Below, in pieces: positions 21,269 to 26,672 of a stretch of 26,672 nucleotides of DNA. Source of the stretch: Streptomyces sp. NRRL S-31 (lineage in GTDB: Bacteria > Actinomycetota > Actinomycetes > Streptomycetales > Streptomycetaceae); contig NZ_JOCB01000111.1 of the NCBI RefSeq assembly GCF_000718775.1, forward strand, positions 1 to 26,672, in the 5' to 3' direction. Made by a program: the position numbers and the translations under genes. Position 1 is the stretch's first letter; every line of letters begins with the position of its first letter. Below the pieces are notes generated by a model, which searched no databases, was not told the origin of the DNA, and saw only the letters and a list, made by a program, of their open reading frames with translations.

Positions 21269-22192
21269 ATGAAGCGCAGGGCTCTGGCACGGACGCTGCC
21301 CGCGTTCTTGGTGGCGCTGAGTGTGATGGGGGCGGGGGCGCCCTCGTCGGCACAGGACGACGGGCCCGCCGCGAAGGCCACGACCACCGCGGTCGGTCCC
21401 CAGTACGACACCACGCACGTCTACGTCACCCCCGGCGCGGTGGACGCGTTCGTCACGAGCTGGCAGGCGACCTTCGGCGGGACGCACACGGCCAAGGTGG
21501 TCACCACCGTCACCCCGACGCCCAGCCAGACCGAGTCGGAGCTCGTCCTCTCGCCCGTCGGCACCCTGTCGGTGTTCGACTTCAAGACGCCGGTGCCCTA
21601 CCCGTTCGGAGCCGAGCGCACGGGCTGGCTCATGAGCGACCTCGACGAGGGCGTCCGGCAGGCCCGCAAGAGCGGCGCCAACGTGGTCGTCGCGCCGTTC
21701 GACGACCCCATCGGACGCGACGCGGTCGTCCAGTTCCCGGGTGGCGTCAACGCCCAGCTCTACTGGCACACCAAGGCCCCCTCGTACGCGCCCCTGGAGA
21801 CCGTCCCGGACAACAGGGTCTATCTGACGCCCGACTCGGTGGACGAGTTCCTCCACTCCTACCTGCGCTTCACCGGCGGCCGGATCGTCTCCGACCAGCG
21901 GGCGGCGGACGGCGGCGAGATCGGTCTGCCCCAGGAGACCTACCGCCGCATCGCCGTCCGGTCGCCGTACGGCAACACGGTCGTCAGCGTGACCGACGGC
22001 CACCTCCCCTACCCCTTCGGACGGGAGACCACCGGCTACGCGGTGCCCGACCTGACGGCGACGCTGCGCAAGGCCGAGGCGGCGGGCGCCAAGGTGCTGT
22101 CGGGGCCGTACACCGCCAAGGGCCGCTCCAGCGCCGTGGTGAGCTTCCCCGGTGGCTACGTGGCCGAACTGCACCAGGACGGCGACCGCTGA
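21269..22192 (+). CDS. Secreted tandem VOC (glyoxalase-like) domain protein
   Basis: A 307-residue exported protein. A signal peptide is evident: basic MKRRALAR, a hydrophobic core (LPAFLVALSVMGAGA), and a likely cleavage after PSSA near residue 28. Two vicinal-oxygen-chelate halves follow: THVYVTPGAVDAFVTSWQATFGG with VVAPFDDPIGRDAVVQFPGG (about 48-165) and NRVYLTPDSVDEFLHSYLRFTGG with LSGPYTAKGRSSAVVSFPGGYVAELH (about 180-303). The repeated PYPFG...TG motif marks the internal duplication. VOC proteins include glyoxalases, dioxygenases and binding proteins; an extracellular one is less common and its ligand is unknown. The ATG at 21269 has GGAAGGGG about 9 bases upstream and begins the signal peptide exactly, so the upstream open frame is excluded. 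Confidence 0.9.
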   Translation: MKRRALARTLPAFLVALSVMGAGAPSSAQDDGPAAKATTTAVGPQYDTTHVYVTPGAVDAFVTSWQATFGGTHTAKVVTTVTPTPSQTESELVLSPVGTLSVFDFKTPVPYPFGAERTGWLMSDLDEGVRQARKSGANVVVAPFDDPIGRDAVVQFPGGVNAQLYWHTKAPSYAPLETVPDNRVYLTPDSVDEFLHSYLRFTGGRIVSDQRAADGGEIGLPQETYRRIAVRSPYGNTVVSVTDGHLPYPFGRETTGYAVPDLTATLRKAEAAGAKVLSGPYTAKGRSSAVVSFPGGYVAELHQDGDR

Positions 22193-22193
22193 G

Positions 22194-22442
22194 ATGGCAG
22201 CGCAGCCGACGCACCCGGACGCCCCGGAACCGAAGCACGACCCCCTCCACCTGAGGCAGCTCAAGGAACGGCTGGGCGAACACCACCGCCGGGTCCGGGC
22301 CGAACGCGAGGAGGCCGCCCTGGAGAACGCGATCGAGGGGGCGCCGTTCGACCTGGGCGCCGACATCGCCCGCCCCGCCGCCGGGCACGAGGAGACCGGT
22401 TACGACGTCGAAGCGGACCTCGGGGCCGGCCCGGTCACCTGA
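22194..22442 (+). CDS. Small hydrophilic hypothetical protein, coupled to the VOC gene
   Basis: An 82-residue charged protein I do not recognise. The ATG begins one base after the VOC stop codon (TGAGATG), which suggests translational coupling. The middle (LRQLKERLGEHHRRVRAEREEAALENAIEGA, about 20-50) is a likely helix rich in Arg/Glu and could form a coiled coil; the tail is acidic and Gly-rich. No signal peptide, Cys or membrane segment is present. The last 8 bp overlap the end of the convergent permease gene. Codon use looks coding-like with GC at third positions, supporting a real gene; function is unknown. Confidence 0.68.
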   Translation: MAAQPTHPDAPEPKHDPLHLRQLKERLGEHHRRVRAEREEAALENAIEGAPFDLGADIARPAAGHEETGYDVEADLGAGPVT

Positions 22443-23250
22443 CGGCGCCGCCGGTGAGCCCGGTGGCGACCCGGCGCTGCGCGACGACGAGCAGCGCCGC
22501 CGCCGGGACGGAGGCCAGCACGGCGGTGGCCATCACCGCGTTCCACTGGTTCGTGTGCGCGCCCAGGTACTCGTAGATGCCGAGGGTGACCGGCCGTACC
22601 GTCCCGGTGGTGTCCAGCGTGAGCGCGAAGAGGAAGTCGCTCCAGGCGAAGAGGAAGGCGAAGAGGCCCGCGGTGATCACGGCGTTGCGGCTCACCGGCA
22701 GCACCACGGACCACAGGACGCGCAGGTGTCCGGCGCCGTCCACCCGGGCGGCCTCGAGGATCTCCTGCGGGATGCCCCGCAGCGACGCCCGCAGCAGGAC
22801 GATCGTGAAGGGCACCCCGGCCGTCGAGTCGGCCAGGACCAGCCCGAGGCGCGAGTTCAGCAGCCCCAGCTCGGCGTAGGCGCCGTACAGCGCGTTGGCC
22901 ACGACGATCCCCGGCACCATCTGGGTGACCAGGACGCCGAAGAGCACGACGGTGCTCCCCCGGAGCGGGAACCGGGCCAGCGCGTAGGCGGCCGGCGCGC
23001 CGAGTCCCAGGCTCAGGCCCACACTGCCGAGGGCCACGACGAGGCTGGTCGCCAGGGCGCCCGACTGGTCGCGCAGGGCGGTGGCGTAGCCGCCGAGGTA
23101 CGGCTGGCGGGGGAACCAGCCGGCCCGCAGGGCGTTGCCCGCCGGTTGCAGGGAGACGTTCACCATCCAGTACACCGGGAACAGCATCAGCGCGATCAGC
23201 ACGATCCCCGCGACCGTGGACAGCAGGCCGCGCGCGGGTGCGCGTTTCAC
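22435..23250 (-). CDS. Sugar-type ABC transporter permease (second permease)
   Basis: A 271-residue permease of the carbohydrate-uptake (CUT1, MalG-like) type. Six hydrophobic segments are visible, beginning GLLSTVAGIVLIALMLFPVYWMVNVSLQP. The ATPase-docking EAA loop reads QEILEAARVDGAGHLRVLWSVVLPVSRN (about 180-210), with the conserved EAA---G. The C-terminal tail ends RRVATGLTGGAVR, the QR-L-GL-GA-K pattern of MalG-type permeases. The GTG start at 23250 overlaps the preceding permease stop by 4 bp, so the two are translationally coupled. It is the last gene of the operon, and its stop overlaps the small plus-strand ORF. Confidence 0.94.
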   Translation of the reverse strand: MKRAPARGLLSTVAGIVLIALMLFPVYWMVNVSLQPAGNALRAGWFPRQPYLGGYATALRDQSGALATSLVVALGSVGLSLGLGAPAAYALARFPLRGSTVVLFGVLVTQMVPGIVVANALYGAYAELGLLNSRLGLVLADSTAGVPFTIVLLRASLRGIPQEILEAARVDGAGHLRVLWSVVLPVSRNAVITAGLFAFLFAWSDFLFALTLDTTGTVRPVTLGIYEYLGAHTNQWNAVMATAVLASVPAAALLVVAQRRVATGLTGGAVR

Positions 23251-24152
23251 CGGACCACCCCTCGGGCGTCGCGCGCGCGACGGCCGGCGCGCAGGTGGAC
23301 GAGGGCGAAGAGCAGCGAGAGGACGATGAGCACGTTCCCCGTCGCGGCGCCCCGCCCGAACTCGAACCGCTGGAAGGACAGGTCGTACGACTGGACGGCG
23401 AGGGTCTGCGTGGCGCCGGCCGGGCCGCCGCCCGTCACCACCAGGATGATGTCGAGGACCTTGACCGTGTAGATCACGCCCAGCACCAGCACGACCCCCG
23501 CCACGGGCCGCAGCAGCGGCCAGGTGATGTGGCGGAACGCCGCCCACCGGCCGGCCCCGTCCAGCTTCGCCGCCTCGTACAGCTCGGCCGGGACGTCCTG
23601 GAGGCCGCCGTACAGGATCGCGGTGTTGAAGGGGACGCCCACCCAGACGTTGACCAGGATCACCGACATCAGGGCCTCGGAGGTCCCGGTCAGCCAGGGC
23701 ACGTCGGACGAGACCAGGTGCAGGTCGCGCAGGGCTCGGTTGACGACGCCCGTGTCGGTGTCGAGCATCCACTTCCAGGTCGTGCCGGAGACCACCAGGG
23801 GCAGCAGCCACGGCAGCAGGAGCAGCGACCGCAGCAGGGTGCCGAGCGGGAAGCTGCGCCGGAAGAACAGGGCGAGGGCCAGCCCGAGCACGAACTGTCC
23901 GAGGACCGAGCCGGCGGTGAACAGGACCGTGGTCAGCAGGGCCCGCCGGAACGCGTCCGAGAGCAGGACCTCCGCGTAGTTCCGCAGCCCGACGAACGGG
24001 GCGTCACCGGTGTAGAACGTCGTGACCGTGTACCGCTGGAAGCCCATCGTGACGTTCTTGACCAGGGGATAGCCGAAGAACAGCAGCAGGTAGCACAGCG
24101 CGGGCAGGAGGAACAGCCACCAGGTGATCCGCTCCCGGCCCCGGTCAGCCAC
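23247..24152 (-). CDS. Sugar-type ABC transporter permease (first permease)
   Basis: A 301-residue MalF/UgpA-like permease with six hydrophobic segments: TWWLFLLPALCYLLLFFGYPLVKNVTM at the start, then an expanded external loop, then TAGSVLGQFVLGLALALFF. The EAA docking loop is AELYEAAKLDGAGRWAAFRHITWPLLRP (about 210-240), with the signature EAA---G. With the second permease it forms the membrane channel of a sugar importer. The GTG at 24152 is preferred: it begins inside the end of the binding-protein gene (8 bp overlap, indicating coupling) and leaves a normal short N-terminus; the open frame reaches 24203 inside that gene. Downstream it overlaps the second permease by 4 bp. Confidence 0.93.
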   Translation of the reverse strand: MADRGRERITWWLFLLPALCYLLLFFGYPLVKNVTMGFQRYTVTTFYTGDAPFVGLRNYAEVLLSDAFRRALLTTVLFTAGSVLGQFVLGLALALFFRRSFPLGTLLRSLLLLPWLLPLVVSGTTWKWMLDTDTGVVNRALRDLHLVSSDVPWLTGTSEALMSVILVNVWVGVPFNTAILYGGLQDVPAELYEAAKLDGAGRWAAFRHITWPLLRPVAGVVLVLGVIYTVKVLDIILVVTGGGPAGATQTLAVQSYDLSFQRFEFGRGAATGNVLIVLSLLFALVHLRAGRRARDARGVVR

Positions 24153-25389
24153 CGTTCGCGATCCGCTGCGCGTTCCTGAGCGCCTCCTCGGGTGTCTGCT
24201 CACCCGTCAGAGCGGCCTGCACGGCGGTGTAGATGCCGGTCGCCGCCTGGGGCCACTTGTCGCCCAGCCGGACGGTGCGGGCCCGGGCCCGCTCGACGCT
24301 CTCCACGAAGGCGGCCATCGAGGGGACCTGCTGGGCGTACCGGGAGGCCACCGCGGAGCGGGAGGGCACGGTGAAGTACTGCCGGGCCGTGGCGAGCATG
24401 TGCGAGGGATCGTTCAGGCAGGCGAGGACCCGGGCGGCCTTGGCCTGCCGGGCCGGGGACGAGCTGTTCGGGACCGTCCACACCTCACCGCCGAGCGGGG
24501 TGATCAGCGTCTGCCCGGGACGGCGGACCGGCAGCGGGGCCACCCCCCAGTGCAGGCGCTCCTCCTTGTTCATCGCGGCTATCCGCCACGGGCCGTTGAC
24601 CATCATCGCCGTCCGGCCGGCGACGAACTGGTCGTGGACGTCGGCCTGCGTCCAGTTCAGCACCGACTTCGACATCGACCCGCTCTTCAGCAGGTCGACC
24701 CAGAGCCGGAGGGCCTGCGCGGCCTCGGGGGTGTCCAGCCGGGTCTCGTCCCCGCCGTTGGACCACAGGAAGGGCAGGAACTGCCAGGTGCCCTCGAACG
24801 TGGGGTTGGCGTCGACCGCCATGCCGTAGCGTCCCGGACGGGTCAGCTTCGCCGCGGCCTTCTTCAGCTCGTCCCAGGTCCGCGGTACGGCGACACCTGC
24901 CTCGGCGAGCATGTCCTTGTTGTAGAAGAGGGCGACCGTGCTGACCGTGGGCGCCAGCCCGTACACCTTCCCCCGGTAGCTGCCCGCCGACAGGATGCCC
25001 GGCGTGAAGCCGCCGGAGTCGACGCCGAACCGGTCCAGCGGGGTCAGCGCTCCGGTCCGCGCGATCTGCTGCACGTCCGGGTTGTCCAGCATCAGCAGGT
25101 CGGGCAGCGTCCGCGAGGACGCCTGCCGCAGCACCTGCGGGACCAGGGAGGAGCCCGGCACGCTCCGGTGCTCCACGGTGACGCCGGCCTGCTTGCCGCA
25201 GGCGGTCAGCCGCTCGCCCCACTGGGCGTGCTCGGTGGCGTCGGTGTAGTAGTCGAGCGCGGTGATGGAGGTCACCTCGCCGGCGGCGGACTCGGTGTCG
25301 GCGCCGCACCCGCTCGCGGCGAGCACCAGGGCGGCCGCCCCCAGGAAGGCGGCGATCCGTCGCGTCGGTGGTCTGACCGCTGAGATCAT
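24145..25389 (-). CDS. Sugar ABC transporter substrate-binding lipoprotein
   Basis: A 414-residue extracellular solute-binding protein of the sugar (family 1) type. It starts with a lipoprotein signal: PPTRRIAAFLGAAALVLAAS with lipobox AASGC (Cys28). Typical fold segments follow: LPDLLMLDNPDVQQIARTGALTPLDRF, YRGKVYGLAPTVSTVALFYNKDMLAEAG, TWDELKKAAAKL, and FVAGRTAMMVNGPW, the usual SBP family 1 motif. It would capture an oligosaccharide or similar sugar outside the membrane; the substrate is not predictable. The ATG at 25389 has GGAAGG 7 bases upstream. It heads an operon with two permeases and no ATPase gene; in Streptomyces the shared ATPase MsiK serves many such importers. Confidence 0.94.
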   Translation of the reverse strand: MISAVRPPTRRIAAFLGAAALVLAASGCGADTESAAGEVTSITALDYYTDATEHAQWGERLTACGKQAGVTVEHRSVPGSSLVPQVLRQASSRTLPDLLMLDNPDVQQIARTGALTPLDRFGVDSGGFTPGILSAGSYRGKVYGLAPTVSTVALFYNKDMLAEAGVAVPRTWDELKKAAAKLTRPGRYGMAVDANPTFEGTWQFLPFLWSNGGDETRLDTPEAAQALRLWVDLLKSGSMSKSVLNWTQADVHDQFVAGRTAMMVNGPWRIAAMNKEERLHWGVAPLPVRRPGQTLITPLGGEVWTVPNSSSPARQAKAARVLACLNDPSHMLATARQYFTVPSRSAVASRYAQQVPSMAAFVESVERARARTVRLGDKWPQAATGIYTAVQAALTGEQTPEEALRNAQRIANGG

Positions 25390-25541
25390 GATGGTGCCTT
25401 CCCGAGTGGAGTCCGTGGCCGGGACGTCGGTCTCGGGGGGCGACGAGACGGCCCATACCGGTCCCTTCCGGCCCGAGCGGGGATGTTACCCCATGCATCC
25501 GCCCAGAAGATCGCCGGGTCGCCCGGGGGCCGTCCGGCCGC

Positions 25542-26291
25542 CTACCGCGGCATCCGGGCGTTCCCGCAGCGTCCCGCCGCCTCCCGGATCATCGCCGCGA
25601 CGGCGTCGGGCCGGGACAGCGGCACGGCGTGCGAACCGTTCAGCACGTACTCGGTGGCCGCCATCCGCTGGGCCATGAAGCGCTGCGCGGTGGGATTGAG
25701 CATGCGGTCGGCGGCGGCGATGGCGTACCAGGACGGCTTGGCGGCCCAGGCCGGCGGACCGGAGGGGGCGGTCAGCGCGTCGCGGGCGATCGGGCGTTGC
25801 GTCACGGACAGCACGTTCGTGACCCGGGGTGACAGGTCGGAGGCGTACGCCTGAAGGAAATGCTCCCTGCGGATGTACAGCTCGTCGCCCGGGGTCGTGG
25901 CGGACCGCGCGGGGATGGTCGCGCTCAGGGCGGTGTCCGCCCCGGGCATGGGGGCGAAGCGGCCCGTGACGTCCAGCAGGCACTCCCCGGCGTCCAGGCC
26001 GAACCCGGCGACGTAACAGAGCGCCACCACGTTGTCGTCCTCCGCGGCGGCGTCGGTGATCACGGCGCCGCCGTAGCCGTGGCCGGCCAGCACCACCGGG
26101 GCACCGATCTGCCGGACCACGCTCCGCAGGTAGGCGGAGTCGTGCGCCAGGCCGCGCAGCGGGTTCGCCGGGACGCGCACCGGCAGTCCGCCGGCGTGCA
26201 GGCACCGCACGACCCCCGCCCATGACGAGGCGTCGGTGAACGCGCCGTGCACGAGTACGACGGTCGGCGGCAGGGGGGTGGCTCCGGGCAC
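25542..26291 (-). CDS. Alpha/beta hydrolase-like protein lacking the nucleophile Ser
   Basis: A 249-residue member of a well-known actinobacterial alpha/beta hydrolase group (TVVLVHGAFTDASSW at the start, oxyanion His15). The elbow, normally GHSYGG, reads VVLAGHGYGGAVITDAA, with Gly72 (codon GGC) at the Ser position. The acid and base appear kept: Asp in AIAAADRMLNP and His in LNGSHAVPLSRPDAV. So it probably cannot work as a classic Ser hydrolase and may be a binding protein or use other chemistry. The GTG at 26291 has GGAGG 9 bases upstream. It lies on the same strand as the ABC operon but 152 bp before it, so it is a separate unit or weakly linked. Confidence 0.9.
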   Translation of the reverse strand: MPGATPLPPTVVLVHGAFTDASSWAGVVRCLHAGGLPVRVPANPLRGLAHDSAYLRSVVRQIGAPVVLAGHGYGGAVITDAAAEDDNVVALCYVAGFGLDAGECLLDVTGRFAPMPGADTALSATIPARSATTPGDELYIRREHFLQAYASDLSPRVTNVLSVTQRPIARDALTAPSGPPAWAAKPSWYAIAAADRMLNPTAQRFMAQRMAATEYVLNGSHAVPLSRPDAVAAMIREAAGRCGNARMPR

Positions 26292-26371
26292 GAGGGGGAC
26301 CTCCGCTGGGTGGGATGTCCAGCCAAGCGCATGCGGCTGCGACCGGCATCGCGTGAACGTACCAGGTCAGC

Positions 26372-26672
26372 TCAGCTTTCGGGCAGACCCATCACCAGGT
26401 TGGCCAGCTGGACCCGGGAGTTGACCGACAGCTTCCGGAACGCGGACGTCAGATGTGTGTTGACGGTGTGCGGGGAGACGACGAGCAGCTCCGCGGCCGT
26501 ACGGTTCGTGTGGCCCTCGGCGACCAGGCGCGCGACCTTCTTCTCCGAGGCCGTCAGCGCCTCCCAGCCCTGCATCGGGCGCCGGCCGCCCGCCGCCCGG
26601 CCGCCCGGCAGCTCGCGCCGCACCCGTGCCGCCGCGGCGGGCGCCCCCGCTTCCGCGAACGCCGTGTGGGCC
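26372..26672 (-). CDS. C-terminal end of a LuxR/LAL-type regulator, 5' part outside window
   Basis: The frame is open to the window edge on the minus strand. The visible 99 residues are Ala/Arg-rich helix (AHTAFAEAGAPAAAARVRREL), a linker (GGRRPMQGWEA), and a complete LuxR helix-turn-helix: LTASEKKVARLVAEGHTNR, then TAAELLVVSPHTVNTHLTSAFRKLSVNSRVQLANLV. The pattern of helical repeats followed by the HTH at the extreme C-terminus fits a LAL regulator, but the ATPase domain is not in view. An ATG-like start at 26623 exists but would cut into the helical region. It would lie upstream of the hydrolase at 26291, 80 bp away on the same strand. Confidence 0.85.
   Translation of the reverse strand, partial: AHTAFAEAGAPAAAARVRRELPGGRAAGGRRPMQGWEALTASEKKVARLVAEGHTNRTAAELLVVSPHTVNTHLTSAFRKLSVNSRVQLANLVMGLPES

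Noticed and set aside
1..26672. CRISPR array, tRNA, rRNA or prophage
   Set aside because: No regularly spaced repeats with unique spacers, no tRNA-like cloverleaf with CCA-proximal T-arm that I could recognise, and no structural or integrase genes.

Overview
The window is high-GC actinobacterial DNA, almost certainly from Streptomyces. It has strong G/C bias at third codon positions, many GTG starts, GGAGG-type ribosome sites, a gamma-butyrolactone-receptor-like regulator, large ATP-binding LuxR (LAL) regulators, and a sugar-type ABC operon with no ATPase gene. I see no rRNA, tRNA, CRISPR array, phage gene or intact transposase.

Layout. 1-5.3 kb: the 3' part of an LCP cell-wall ligase gene, a convergent DUF1206 membrane protein, a divergent ScbR/ArpA-like TetR regulator with a candidate ARE operator, an alpha/beta hydrolase, and a DUF1684 gene split by a 233-239 bp MITE-like element with 26 bp terminal inverted repeats. 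5.4-9.5 kb: an MMPL exporter, fragments related to the MITE, an SDR-type oxidoreductase, and a divergent TetR gene with two strong palindromes between them. 9.5-12.6 kb: an orphan FAD-binding subunit of the molybdenum hydroxylase type, a stand-alone PNKP-like kinase, and a ferredoxin-metallo-beta-lactamase fusion. 12.6-21.2 kb: a divergent pair of LAL regulators, an HSL-family hydrolase with Cys in place of the nucleophile Ser, and an AraC regulator. 21.2-26.7 kb: a secreted tandem-VOC protein with a small coupled ORF, an ABC importer operon (binding protein plus two permeases), an alpha/beta hydrolase that has lost its nucleophile, and the 3' end of a further LuxR-type regulator.

How it works together. 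This is a regulator-rich accessory stretch with few multi-gene pathways. The clear units are the three-gene ABC operon, the SDR/TetR divergent pair with its own operators, the DUF1206/TetR divergent pair with a candidate butyrolactone-type operator, and the block of LAL pair plus hydrolase. I did not find a convincing new defence or biosynthetic system. The most unusual points are the MITE that breaks the DUF1684 gene and its relatives 2.6 kb away, and a set of proteins with altered key residues: Lys to Arg in a LAL Walker A, Ser to Cys in the HSL hydrolase, Ser to Gly in another hydrolase, and a missing third Cys in the ferredoxin domain.
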